From Burkholderiales bacterium 70-64 (GTDB lineage Bacteria; Pseudomonadota; Gammaproteobacteria; Burkholderiales; Burkholderiaceae_E): a DNA stretch of 64,000 nucleotides. The notes under the pieces were generated by a model. That model did no database searches. It was not told the DNA's origin and saw nothing but the letters and a program-made list of their open reading frames with translations. Shown here one piece after another: positions 9,558 through 18,388 of this stretch (positions are counted from its first letter, which is position 1; the number at the start of each line of letters is the position of its first letter). The stretch covers positions 6,055 to 70,054 of the forward strand of contig MKUQ01000044.1 of the NCBI GenBank assembly GCA_001898645.1. The letters are read 5' to 3'. The translations under genes were made by a program, and so were the position numbers.

Positions 9558-11045
9558 TCAGAAGTTCTTGCGCAGCTGCAGCGAGACCTCGCTCTGCCGG
9601 TAGCCGTGGAAGATCGTGCTGCTGCGGTTCTCGGTGTGCTTGAGGCGCAGCTCGGGATAGGCGCCGCGGACCGACAGCCGGGTCGAGCCCAGCGTGGCGA
9701 CGAAGATGCGCTGCGTATCCTCGCGCTGCACGCCGTAGAAGAAGTTGTAGTCGTCGTTCTCGAAACGGCGGTACAGCACCAGCAGGTTGGCGAAGATGCC
9801 GCCGGTCTCGAACTGGCGAAACATGCCGGCGCGCAGCACGGCTTCCTTGCTGCTGTCGACGGTCGTGGAGTATTTCTTGCGATAGAAATCGACACCCGTG
9901 TAGAGGCTGGTGCTGCGGTCCAGGTAATAGGTGGCCGCGACGCCCGCCGTGTTCTGCGTGTAGTCGGCGAAATACTGGCGGACCGGTCCGCGATGGCGGT
10001 AGCGCTTGGTGCCGGCCTGCAGGCCCAGCTTCAGGCTCGGCGTCAGGAAGTAGTTCCAGTCCGCCTGCAGGCCCGACGCGTGATAGGTGGTATCGCCGTT
10101 GCGGCGGTAGTTCTCGAAATACGGCGTGAGGTTCGCCGTGTGGCGCGCGCTGGCGAACTGGTAGCCCAGATACAGGATGCCGGTGCTGTCGCTGTAGTCT
10201 TCCAGCACCGGGTTGTCCGGATCCCTTTCGCGATAACGCGTGCCGTAGCCGACCGGCCGGATGAGCAGGTTGTGGTGGCCGGCGAGCGGGATGCGCTTGC
10301 TCAGCACCAGGTCGTAGTTGACGAACGAGGAGGCGATCGGATCGGGCAGCTTGAGCCGCGCCAGGCAGGAACCGGCGAAAGCGAACGAGCAGTGCTCGTA
10401 GCCGTTGGCCTGGTTGATGTTGCTGCTGCGGCCCACGCCCACGGCGATCGAGCCCTGCCAGGCGCCGCGCCGGTCCACGGCGTCGACATGGTTCTGCAGC
10501 AGCCGGCGGGTCTCGGGCGGCAGGCTGTTGCTCAGCGCACGCTCGAACATCCGCCGCGCCTCGCGGTCCTGGTTGTCCTCCGCGTAGACCCGCGCCAGCT
10601 CCATCTGCACGCGCATGTCGTCCGGGTCGGCCCGGTGCGCCCGCTCCAGCGTGCCCACGGCGGCGGTGTAGTCGCCCGCCCGGCGCGCAGCCAGGCCCTC
10701 GGCCATCAGCGCCAGGTGCGGCTTGTGGCCGGGCAGCAGGCGGTATTGCGCGGCCAGCTCGCGCACCTTGCTCCATTGCCCGGTATTGATCGCCACGTAC
10801 AGGGCGGGCTCCAGGTCACCGAGCGTCTTCTCCACGCGGTAGGTCTGGCCGCCGATGGTGATGGACAGCTCGCGCAGCGGCCCGGCAGGCTGCCAGTCCG
10901 GCGTCTCCTGCTGCCGGATGATGCGGCCGGCGTTGTCCAGCAACAGGCGGGTGTCGTCCTCGTCCGCGCGGGCGGGAGCGGCGCAGGACAGCGACAACAG
11001 GCACGCCAGCATCCGTGCCAGTGCGGCCAGGCAGCGAATCGTCAT
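9558..11045 (-). CDS. Slam-type outer-membrane translocator (surface lipoprotein/hemophilin assembly modifier, DUF560)
   Basis: This 495-residue protein starts at ATG 11045, with a signal peptide (about 1-27), a periplasmic TPR-like helical domain (about 70-190, with GDYTAAVGTLERAHRADPDD and RVQMELARVYAEDNQDREAR) and a C-terminal beta-barrel rich in aromatic and arginine residues that ends in phenylalanine, as outer-membrane proteins do. This is the Slam layout; Slams move cognate lipoproteins or secreted hemophilins across the outer membrane. The cognate client is probably the gene immediately upstream (11138-12031). A longer upstream in-frame reading would remove the signal peptide and cross a hairpin, so it was rejected. 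Confidence 0.87.
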   Translation of the reverse strand: MTIRCLAALARMLACLLSLSCAAPARADEDDTRLLLDNAGRIIRQQETPDWQPAGPLRELSITIGGQTYRVEKTLGDLEPALYVAINTGQWSKVRELAAQYRLLPGHKPHLALMAEGLAARRAGDYTAAVGTLERAHRADPDDMRVQMELARVYAEDNQDREARRMFERALSNSLPPETRRLLQNHVDAVDRRGAWQGSIAVGVGRSSNINQANGYEHCSFAFAGSCLARLKLPDPIASSFVNYDLVLSKRIPLAGHHNLLIRPVGYGTRYRERDPDNPVLEDYSDSTGILYLGYQFASARHTANLTPYFENYRRNGDTTYHASGLQADWNYFLTPSLKLGLQAGTKRYRHRGPVRQYFADYTQNTAGVAATYYLDRSTSLYTGVDFYRKKYSTTVDSSKEAVLRAGMFRQFETGGIFANLLVLYRRFENDDYNFFYGVQREDTQRIFVATLGSTRLSVRGAYPELRLKHTENRSSTIFHGYRQSEVSLQLRKNF

Positions 11046-11069
11046 CGTGTTCGCAGCGGAAGAACAAGC

Positions 11070-11091
11070 GGGAGGGACGGCAGTCCCTCCC
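11070..11091 (-). terminator. GC-rich hairpin between the hemophilin-like gene and the Slam gene
   Basis: GGGAGGGAC and GTCCCTCCC form a perfect 9-bp stem around a 4-nt GGCA loop. On the transcribed (minus) strand it is followed by the T-rich TTGTTCTT. It sits in the 92-bp gap after the hemophilin-like stop and could be a partial terminator that lowers Slam/tonB/exb expression relative to the secreted protein. Confidence 0.6.
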
Positions 11092-11137
11092 GGAGCACGG
11101 CCGGCGCGGCCGCGAAGTATCACTTCCCGCAACTGCG

Positions 11138-12031
11138 CTACTGCTTCGCGCCGCCGAATGCAACGTGGTCCTGCGCGCTGCTGCCGCCGGTATAGATGCC
11201 GGCCAGCGCCGCGGCATTCGCGCCGTAGAACTGACCTGAGATCGAGGAGCCGTTCGTAAACGTGCCGGTGGCGGTGATGTTCGTACCGGCAAAGTTGATG
11301 GAATCCGACCCGCGCGTGATGCTGCCGGTCAATCCGGGAGTGGTCGTACCGTAGCGGGCATTCAGGACGCCCGTATACACATTGGGATTTGCCGGATTGT
11401 GCTGATTGATGCCGATCACGTTGTATTTGACGTCAATCAGCGTGGGCGTGGAGGTAGTCGGGTTTTCTCCCACGTACCACACGGTGCGCTGTGCGCTGCC
11501 CATGTTCAGATCGGTGCTCGCATAGGGGATGGTACCGGCCGGTTTGGGTGACCATTCCCCGAAATAGACCGGCGAGCCGGGCACCGTGGCGATGACCAGG
11601 CCGCCGAAGTCCGGCACCAGTCCGGCCAAGGGGAATTGCGGCGTGATCAGCTGGCGGATGCTGTTGATCGCCGTGGTCTGGCCGTTGTAGACGACATCGT
11701 TGCGCCAAACCTGGGCGATGTCGCCGAACAGCAGACCCGGCAGGAAGCCGATATCTTCACCGCGCAGGTAGTAGTTGCCGCTGCCGTCCGGCCCGCGCGC
11801 GATGGCCGCATTGGAGTACTGGATCGGGCCGTTGGCCAGGTCGATGCGGAAGGAACCGCCGTTGTGGAAGACCAGGCCCGCCCTGTCGGGAGCGAAGAAG
11901 GGAATGCCCGATGCGGGGGTCGGTGCGACGTTGGCCGAGTTGGAAGTGCCGCCTGCCACGTCTGCCGAGGCAGACGCGGCGAACAGGGCAAGGGCGGAAG
12001 CGACTGTCGCGGTCAGAAGACGTTGTTTCAT
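11138..12031 (-). CDS. Hemophilin-like secreted Slam substrate (HphA/TbpB-barrel type)
   Basis: This 297-residue protein has a type I signal peptide (cleavage likely after ASASA, residue ~23) and no lipobox cysteine, so secretion rather than lipidation is expected. The N-terminal half has FFAPDRAGLVFHNGGSF-type text and the C-terminal ~110 residues (GSITRGSDSINFAGTNITAT, FTNGSSISGQFYGANA, LAGIYTG) look like the 8-stranded barrel of TbpB/hemophilin-family Slam clients. AAGGAG lies 6 nt before the ATG. Flanked by a TonB receptor upstream and a Slam downstream, it matches known hemophilin clusters. Heme as ligand is inferred from family and context. Confidence 0.8.
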   Translation of the reverse strand: MKQRLLTATVASALALFAASASADVAGGTSNSANVAPTPASGIPFFAPDRAGLVFHNGGSFRIDLANGPIQYSNAAIARGPDGSGNYYLRGEDIGFLPGLLFGDIAQVWRNDVVYNGQTTAINSIRQLITPQFPLAGLVPDFGGLVIATVPGSPVYFGEWSPKPAGTIPYASTDLNMGSAQRTVWYVGENPTTSTPTLIDVKYNVIGINQHNPANPNVYTGVLNARYGTTTPGLTGSITRGSDSINFAGTNITATGTFTNGSSISGQFYGANAAALAGIYTGGSSAQDHVAFGGAKQ

Positions 12032-12100
12032 GACTTGCTCCTTGAAAAGAATTGCACTGCGGTCGCGAGGCCGGTTTTTTCGCGAAAACCGGCAAAAAAC

Positions 12101-15100
12101 CTAGAACTGGACTTGCACGCCCACGCTCACGGTGCGGCCGGGGCCGGGCACCGGGATCTTGGCCATCGGATCGAGGTAATAGCGGTCGGTCAGGTTGGCC
12201 ACGCCAAGGTTGAGCGCCATGACCCTGCTCACCTGGTAGCGGGCGTACAGGTCGAGCAGCAACACGGAATGCCAGTAGTACTGCGGCACACTCTTGCCCC
12301 CCCAGATGCCGCTGGCGCCGAGGGGACCGCGCAGCAGTTCGTCCAACTGCTCGTTCTCCGCCTTGGCGTGATAGAGAGCGCGCGCGCCCATCTCGAGCTT
12401 GTTTTGCAGCAGCCGGACCCCGAGATCGGCATTCACTGAATACCTGGGCTGCAGGCTGGACGCCGTCAGCGTGTCCGGGAAGCCGCCGGTCATGCATTCC
12501 GGCACGCGGTCGTAATAGACGTCCATGCCGTAGGCGTAATCCTTGTCGCACAGCTTCTGTTTCTTGCGCCAGACGGCGCCCATGCCGCCGAAGATGCGGC
12601 CGCTGTCGAAGCGCGACTGGAATTCGACGCCCGAGGTTTCCTTGCGGTCGTACTGGATGATGTTCAGATCGGTGTCGCGGTCGATGAAATCCCTGATCCG
12701 CGTGTCGAACCAACTGATCCGCACGTCGGCCGCCTGCATCCGCGGGAAGAACGGAGTGAGGTCGTGGGCATAGCCGATCTCCCAGTTGGTGCTGCGCTCC
12801 GGCTTGGTCGCGCCAGTGGTCAGGTAGGGCGTATTCATGCCGACGCTGGTCGAGGCCACTTCGAAGATGCTGGGGAAACGGGTGATCTGCGCATAGCGGC
12901 CGAACAGGCTGGCGTGATTCGTCATCCGCACGGTCGCTGCGAGCACCGGCGACCAGGCATGACCCTTCCGCCGCTTCGGCGGCGCCCACTGCTCGCCGTC
13001 GTCGGGCCTGGCGTAGACAGGGTCTCCCTTGCTCGAGGTATTACCGGGACGACGGACGCTGTATTCCCCTGTCTGGCCCTGCGGATCGGTGGCGGTCTGC
13101 TCCCAGTCGACGCCGCCGCCGACGAACGGGCTCTGGGAGGAATCGACCTTGCCATTGACGACGGGAAGAACGACCTCGGTATTCCAGTACATCGCCCTGC
13201 CGGCGCCTACCCCATTGGCCGGAGGAGCGGCGGTTCTGTATTTGTACCCATAGTTATCGTTGTAGATTGCCTGGCCGAGGTTGGCGGCATAGGCCTGGGA
13301 TCCGGAGCCAGCATTGTGTGCGGCCGCATAATCCGCCAGTGCATTCCAGGCGGCCACGTAAGCGGCGTTCCCGGTCGGCAGAGCAACGTCGACATGGCCG
13401 CCGAACTCGGTCTGGACACGCCATTGCTTCATTTCGTTCGGCTGGGTCCGGGATAACGTGTCGAAGACTGCCTGTTGCAGGGTCTGGAACGTCGTCCATT
13501 CCTGGTTGCTCATCAACGTGCCGTACGACAGCTTGACCCCGGTCCGCTCCTGGACGATCTGCGAACCCTGCGCCTGGTTGCGGCGACGCTCGGCCAGGCC
13601 GTCGTCGAAGGCCCAGAACTCGCTGTAGCGCGTGCCGGCGCTCAGCGTCAGCCAGGGGGTCGGCGACCAGTCCATGTTCACGCTGCCCGCCCATTCATGG
13701 CGCCGGCCAGAACGCGGTCCGATAATGTCCGTGGCGGCCACCAGCGACGCGGCATCCGGACCCAGGCCGAAGCCGCCGCTCTGATACAGGTTGAGCACGT
13801 CCTCTTGCAGCTTTTCGTGCTGGATCTCGCCGCCGATGGTCAGGTTGAGGCTGTCGCTGACCCGGATGCGGTTGCTGAAATCGGCGCCGATCCGCTTGTG
13901 GTCGGTCCATTGGGTGGAAGCGGAGACGATGTTGTAGCGGCCGTCGGTGTTCGGCTGCCTTTGCGGCGGCGTGGGGCTGCGCAGCACCGGGTTCAGGAGG
14001 CACATCAGGAAGGCGCCCGGCATGGAGGTATTGACCGGCGCGCCGGTGCGCTTGCAGGACACCCAGTCGTCGTAGGTCGCGTCGCGGTCGTTGACGAAAT
14101 AGGCGTTGCCGCCGTTCTGCTCGCGGCGGCCGTCGACCCGGGTCATCCAGAGGTTCGACTGAAAGTCGATCCAGCGCGAGTCGGCCGGCTTGAGGGCATA
14201 GCCGAGGCGCCAGATATCCATGTCGATCTGCGAATCGGGATAATCGGTGACCGCCCCCCCGGTGAGATTGCCCATCTGACCGAAGCTGTAGGCCATCAGC
14301 GCGTGGGTATTGTTGTTCTCGCCGAAGGTCAGCCTGGTGCGCATGAAGCTCAGGCCCAGCTTCTGGTCGTGGGGCAGGTTCCAGTTGTTCTTGAGCAGCA
14401 GCGTGCTGGTGTCGCTGGAGGTGCTCGGCACTTCGGCCCCTGCTTCGTACAGCGCGGCAGTATTGGGAAAGTAGGCCTCCGTGCTGTGGGCGGTGCCGTC
14501 GTTGTTCCGGTATTTGTCGGCGCCGCGCTTGCCGGCGAAGTAGTTGCCCTTGCGCCGCTCGCTGTACGACAGCAGCCCCTCGACCGCGTCGTTGCGGCCG
14601 GCCAGCGACAGGAGGTAGGAATTGTCCTCGAGGTTGAGGACGTCGCTGCCGCTTCTCTCGCGCGGCGGCGATGCCGGAATCGTGATGCCTCCGTACATGT
14701 TGATGCGGGCATCGGGGATGTCGCGGTAGTCCTGGCCGTAGTAGGACGACGGATCCAGGCGCCGCTCGATCGTGTTGCCGGCGGTCTCGGCCTTGAATTC
14801 GATGCCGGCGTTCTTGCCTTCCGGGATGATGTCGTCCGGCTCGATGGTGCGGATGCTGATCGCGCCGCCGACGCCGCTCTTGATGCCCCGTGTCAGCGAC
14901 GGCCCCTTCTCCACGGTGATGCTGCGGAACAGCGCGGGATTGACGTAGCTCCTGTTGCCGACGCCGTACATGACGCCGAGCCAGATGTCGGTGGACTGCT
15001 CGGTGCCGTCCACCGTGACGGGCACCCGGCCCTGGCCCGACAGGCCGCGGATGTTGGGGGAAAGGGCGGTGCCGTTGCGCGGGTCCATGCTGTAGACGCC

Positions 15101-15724
15101 GGTCAGGCCCTTGAGGACGTCGGCGGCGTTGTGCATCGGGTAGCGCTCCAGCTCCTTGCGGCCGACGTACAGGTTGGTGACGTTCTCGCGGTAGACGCCG
15201 TCGCGCTTCTGCTCGTCTTCGTCCACCCTGTCGGTCACCGTCACCGCGGGCAGGGATTTCACTGCGCCCTCGACCGCCGCGCGCAGCAGGTAGCGGCCCT
15301 CGGCCTGGCGCTGAGCTTCCAGCCCGGTGCCCGCCAGCAGGGCATCGAGCGCCGCCTGCACGCTGAAGCTGCCGCGCAGGCCGGGGCTGTGCTTGCCCTG
15401 GGCGATCTCGCTGGCGCCGACGAGAAAGATGCCGGCGTCCGCGGAGAAGCGCGTCAGCACGGCGCTCAGCGGCCCGGCCGGGATGTCGTAGCGGCGCATG
15501 GCGCCGACGGCCGGCGATGACTGCTCCGCGGGCGCCGCCGCAGCCTGCGCCTGCGCCTCGGCGGGCCAGAGCGTTGCGGCGAGCAGGCCGCCGGTCAGGA
15601 CCGCCTGCACGACCAGCGGCCGCGGCGCGGCGCCCGCGAGGCGGCCCTGCGCACGGACTGTGCGGGAGTGCAATGGGGAGCGGCGTATGGCATCGGCGGT
15701 GCGGAGCGAACGACGGCGAGACAC
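12101..15724 (-). CDS. TonB-dependent outer-membrane receptor with STN signalling domain
   Basis: This 1207-residue protein starts at GTG 15724. After a long N-terminus and signal region (to ~62) comes an STN domain (about 78-150; RYDIPAGPLSAVLTRFSADA), a plug (about 185-310; NIRGLSGQGRVPVTVDGTEQ, FRSITVEKGPSLTRGIKSG) and a long beta-barrel ending in VSVGVQVQF with terminal Phe. The STN domain predicts cell-surface signalling to the FecR upstream. It is larger than typical siderophore receptors (700-850 residues), with long loops (about 560-600 and 800-900), consistent with a protein ligand such as the adjacent hemophilin. Substrate is inferred. Confidence 0.9.
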   Translation of the reverse strand: MSRRRSLRTADAIRRSPLHSRTVRAQGRLAGAAPRPLVVQAVLTGGLLAATLWPAEAQAQAAAAPAEQSSPAVGAMRRYDIPAGPLSAVLTRFSADAGIFLVGASEIAQGKHSPGLRGSFSVQAALDALLAGTGLEAQRQAEGRYLLRAAVEGAVKSLPAVTVTDRVDEDEQKRDGVYRENVTNLYVGRKELERYPMHNAADVLKGLTGVYSMDPRNGTALSPNIRGLSGQGRVPVTVDGTEQSTDIWLGVMYGVGNRSYVNPALFRSITVEKGPSLTRGIKSGVGGAISIRTIEPDDIIPEGKNAGIEFKAETAGNTIERRLDPSSYYGQDYRDIPDARINMYGGITIPASPPRERSGSDVLNLEDNSYLLSLAGRNDAVEGLLSYSERRKGNYFAGKRGADKYRNNDGTAHSTEAYFPNTAALYEAGAEVPSTSSDTSTLLLKNNWNLPHDQKLGLSFMRTRLTFGENNNTHALMAYSFGQMGNLTGGAVTDYPDSQIDMDIWRLGYALKPADSRWIDFQSNLWMTRVDGRREQNGGNAYFVNDRDATYDDWVSCKRTGAPVNTSMPGAFLMCLLNPVLRSPTPPQRQPNTDGRYNIVSASTQWTDHKRIGADFSNRIRVSDSLNLTIGGEIQHEKLQEDVLNLYQSGGFGLGPDAASLVAATDIIGPRSGRRHEWAGSVNMDWSPTPWLTLSAGTRYSEFWAFDDGLAERRRNQAQGSQIVQERTGVKLSYGTLMSNQEWTTFQTLQQAVFDTLSRTQPNEMKQWRVQTEFGGHVDVALPTGNAAYVAAWNALADYAAAHNAGSGSQAYAANLGQAIYNDNYGYKYRTAAPPANGVGAGRAMYWNTEVVLPVVNGKVDSSQSPFVGGGVDWEQTATDPQGQTGEYSVRRPGNTSSKGDPVYARPDDGEQWAPPKRRKGHAWSPVLAATVRMTNHASLFGRYAQITRFPSIFEVASTSVGMNTPYLTTGATKPERSTNWEIGYAHDLTPFFPRMQAADVRISWFDTRIRDFIDRDTDLNIIQYDRKETSGVEFQSRFDSGRIFGGMGAVWRKKQKLCDKDYAYGMDVYYDRVPECMTGGFPDTLTASSLQPRYSVNADLGVRLLQNKLEMGARALYHAKAENEQLDELLRGPLGASGIWGGKSVPQYYWHSVLLLDLYARYQVSRVMALNLGVANLTDRYYLDPMAKIPVPGPGRTVSVGVQVQF

Positions 15725-15940
15725 GGAACCTTTTCCTCGGGCGCGATTGACGTGGCGTTTCGAGCGCCTCCATCGTCTGTCGCCCGGAAGGCGGGTCGAT
15801 CGCCGATGTGAGCTGCCCTTTCGTTCTCTAGATCAATCGAGAGGGCAAAAAGCGGAACCGCTCTTCGCGCGAGCGACGGAAGATCTGCAGCTGCCTTCGG
15901 GACAGCGCGGGAGAAGGGCCGCCGGCGGGAATGCCGGGAA

Positions 15941-16969
15941 CTACTGCGCTGCCCTGTCCGCCGGCTCGATGCCGACCCACCACGGCAGCGTGCGCCGGAG
16001 GCGGATCGGCAGGGCGGAAGCAAGCATGTCCAGGGCGTCGTCGGTGTTCCGCAGCGGGAAGCTGCCGAATACGCGCAGGCCGGCCACCTCCGGGGCCACG
16101 CCCAGGTGGCCGCTGCGGTAGCGGCGCAGTTCCTGCACCACCTCGCCCAGCGACATGTCCCGGGCGACCAGCACGCCCCGGCTCCACGCCTCGCGTGCGG
16201 CATCGGCAGGCTCGGCCGCCGCCACGGCATCGACGGTGAAGCGGGTCTGCTGTCCGGCCCGGACGACGGACCTGGCGCCCGAGCCGGTGCTCACTTCGAC
16301 GGCGCCGGCGTAGACCGCCAGGAAGGTCTCCTCGCTGCCTAGCCGCACCGTGAAGCGCGTGCCCAGCGCCCGCAGGCGCCCCTGCGGCGTATCGACGAAG
16401 AACGGCCGCCGCGGATCGCCGGCGGTGTCGACGAGGATTGCACCCGCCAGCAGGCGCAGGCGGCGGTAGTGGGGCCGGTAATCCTCGTCGAAGGCGCTGC
16501 CGGTGTCGAGCCAGACGCGGGTGCCGTCCGCCAGGACGACTTCGCGCACTTCGCCGGTGGCGGTATGGTGGTCGGCCGTCCAGGCCAGGGCCGCGGCAGG
16601 CAGCGGCGTGTGGCGCCAGGCGATCCAGCCGAGCGAGCCGGTGCCGGCCAGGACGGCAACGCAGGCCAGCAGGCGGCGGCGCTGGAGCGTGCGGGCATGG
16701 GCAGCCCACAGGTTGTCGGCGGTGCACCGGGGATCGGGCGTGGCGCGCAGGGGCTCGAAGCCGCGGCTGACGGCTTCCACGTAGCGCCAGGCCCGGCGGT
16801 GATCGGGGTCGCCGTCGAGCCAGGCCTCCCAGAGGGCGCGATCGTCGTCGGTGGCCTCGCCGGAACGCAGCAGGGCATACCACTCGGCCGCCTGTTCCAT
16901 CGCGCGGCGTGAAGGCTCGGACGCGGTGGAAGCCCGATCGGGGCCGGACAGCGGAAGGACGGCCGTCAT
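15941..16969 (-). CDS. fecR: FecR-family anti-sigma factor/signal transducer
   Basis: This 342-residue protein starts at ATG 16969, 5 nt after the sigma factor stop. It has an N-terminal cytoplasmic DUF4880-type region (EQAAEWYALLRSGEATDDDR, then WLDGDPDHRRAW), a transmembrane helix (about 97-115) and a periplasmic FecR domain (about 135-230; VVLADGTRVWLDTGSAFDED, then TPQGRLRALGTRFTVR). A C-terminal secretin/STN-like segment follows. It relays receptor occupancy to the ECF sigma factor. A 216-bp gap separates it from the receptor gene downstream. Confidence 0.92.
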   Translation of the reverse strand: MTAVLPLSGPDRASTASEPSRRAMEQAAEWYALLRSGEATDDDRALWEAWLDGDPDHRRAWRYVEAVSRGFEPLRATPDPRCTADNLWAAHARTLQRRRLLACVAVLAGTGSLGWIAWRHTPLPAAALAWTADHHTATGEVREVVLADGTRVWLDTGSAFDEDYRPHYRRLRLLAGAILVDTAGDPRRPFFVDTPQGRLRALGTRFTVRLGSEETFLAVYAGAVEVSTGSGARSVVRAGQQTRFTVDAVAAAEPADAAREAWSRGVLVARDMSLGEVVQELRRYRSGHLGVAPEVAGLRVFGSFPLRNTDDALDMLASALPIRLRRTLPWWVGIEPADRAAQ

Positions 16970-16974
16970 GCGCG

Positions 16975-17562
16975 TCAGGCCTGGCCGGGATCGAGAAGAC
17001 CGGCCACCGTCTGCCGGGCCTGCAGCTGCATGCAGCGCAGCATGGCCTGGGCGACGTACTTGCGCACCATGCGCGAGGAAACGCCCAGCTCCTCGGCCAC
17101 TTCCCTGTCGGTCATCTGGCAGGCGGCGGCCATGAGGAAGGCCCGGGCCGCCTTGGGCGGCAGCTCGAGCAGCAGGGTGCCGATCTCCTGCAGGGCTTCG
17201 AGCACCATGGCCTGCCGCTCGGCGGAGGGCGCGAACGCCTCCGGCCGGGCGGCCAGCGTGTCGAGCCAGGCCTGCTCGATCTCGCGGCGGTGCCACAGGT
17301 TGATGCACATGCCCTGCGCCATGGCGCGCAGGTAGGCGCGCGCCTCGCCGAAGCTGTCGAAGCCGCGCGGGGCCGGCCTGAGGATGAGGCGCAGGAAAAC
17401 ATCGTGGGCCAGATCGGCCGCATCGGCGGCATTGCCCAGCCGCCGGGACAGCCAGACCCTCAGCCACGCATGGTGGTCGTCATAGAGGTGCTCGATGGCC
17501 CCTGCCGCATCGCTCGGGAAGCTCGCGATCGGGCCTTCCAGCCCTCCATGCGGCGGATTCAT
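16975..17562 (-). CDS. fecI: FecI-like ECF sigma factor for the downstream receptor cluster
   Basis: This 195-residue protein has sigma region 2 (about 20-85; YDDHHAWLRVWLSRRLGN, AADLAHDVFLRLI) and region 4 (about 135-185; QMTDREVAEELGVSSRMVRKYV), as in FecI/FpvI-type iron-starvation sigma factors. ATG 17562 lies just downstream of a Fur box, so production should be iron-repressed. It is first of a minus-strand run fecI-fecR-receptor-hemophilin-Slam-tonB-exbB-exbD. Confidence 0.92.
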   Translation of the reverse strand: MNPPHGGLEGPIASFPSDAAGAIEHLYDDHHAWLRVWLSRRLGNAADAADLAHDVFLRLILRPAPRGFDSFGEARAYLRAMAQGMCINLWHRREIEQAWLDTLAARPEAFAPSAERQAMVLEALQEIGTLLLELPPKAARAFLMAAACQMTDREVAEELGVSSRMVRKYVAQAMLRCMQLQARQTVAGLLDPGQA

Positions 17563-17567
17563 CGAAT

Positions 17568-17627
17568 GTAAATGAGAATGATTCTTGGTACGTTCCCCGA
17601 TTATAGCCAAGGGAGGCGATTTGACAA
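17568..17627 (-). promoter_or_regulatory. Sigma70-like promoter with Fur box for the fecI-led cluster
   Basis: Read on the minus strand, TTGTCA (17627-17622) and a perfect TATAAT (17605-17600) are separated by 16 bp. Downstream of the -10, positions 17586-17568 contain an AATGAGAATGATTCTT-type dyad matching the 19-bp Fur consensus at 13 of 19 positions. A bound Fur dimer would cover the transcription start region and the fecI leader. Confidence 0.75.
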
Positions 17628-17683
17628 CTCTTCTCGGCTGGCGTGCGCAACGCCAGCTCGTCCGCGGCCGGCGCCTGTTTACC

Positions 17684-18271
17684 CTACCGCCGGCCGCCGA
17701 GCATGCCCATGCCCAACTTGAGCAGGTCGCCCAGGTCGACCCGGCCGTCTCCGTTCTGGTCGAACAGCGCATCGAGCATGCCGCCGCCCTGCCGGTTGGC
17801 GTGGTCGCGCTCCACGCCAAGCGCCTGGCCGAGCTCGCCCGCATTGCCTCCCGCGGCGAACCGCTGGGCGAGGAACGACAGGACGACCGGCGCCAGCGCA
17901 CGCAGCAGCGTCGCGATGCGATCGCTGTCCAGTCCGGTGGCCTGGCCCAGGCTGGCCTCGGCGCGCTGCCCGCGATCACCGAAGATGTGGCCGAGAATCG
18001 CCGAGCCGTCGTCCTGGCGCGCGCCGCCGAACATGTCGCCGAGCACACTGCCGAAATCCACGCCGGCGTAATCGCGCTGCAGCGCGCCCAGCAGCGCGTC
18101 GGCCCCTTCGGGCTGCGCCGTGTTGCGCCCCAGCGCGCCCAGGATCAGCGGCAGGGCCGCGCCGATGGCGCCCATGGTCTGCTGCGGATCGGCTCCGATC
18201 TGGCGCGACATCTGCTGCAGCGGCGCGCCCTGCATCTGCTCGAGCAACTGATCCACGAGAGTCCGGTTCAT
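17684..18271 (-). CDS. DUF937 domain protein (YidB-like)
   Basis: This 195-residue protein starts at ATG 18271 after a strong GGAGGTGCC. It contains QQMSRQIGADPQQTMGAIGA and ALPLILGALGRN near the N-terminus, hallmarks of DUF937 proteins, a glycine-rich middle (SAILGHIFGDRGQRA) and a C-terminal EF-hand-like DQNGDGRVDLGDLLKLGMGM that could bind calcium. No enzymatic function is known for the family. It stands alone, transcribed on the same strand as fecI but upstream of its promoter. Confidence 0.8.
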   Translation of the reverse strand: MNRTLVDQLLEQMQGAPLQQMSRQIGADPQQTMGAIGAALPLILGALGRNTAQPEGADALLGALQRDYAGVDFGSVLGDMFGGARQDDGSAILGHIFGDRGQRAEASLGQATGLDSDRIATLLRALAPVVLSFLAQRFAAGGNAGELGQALGVERDHANRQGGGMLDALFDQNGDGRVDLGDLLKLGMGMLGGRR

Positions 18272-18388
18272 GGCAGGCACCTCCTTGCCGGCAAGCGGAT
18301 CATCGCAGCTTGCCACATCGTGAGCGACGCTGTCCGGCGCGGGCCGGATCGGCCCATCGGCCGTCGTTCCGTGCCGCAAGGCCCCGCG

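Noticed and set aside
13475-15520. A 681-codon plus-strand open frame opposite the receptor
   Set aside because: Shadow of the TonB-dependent receptor, whose STN, plug and barrel motifs are unambiguous.
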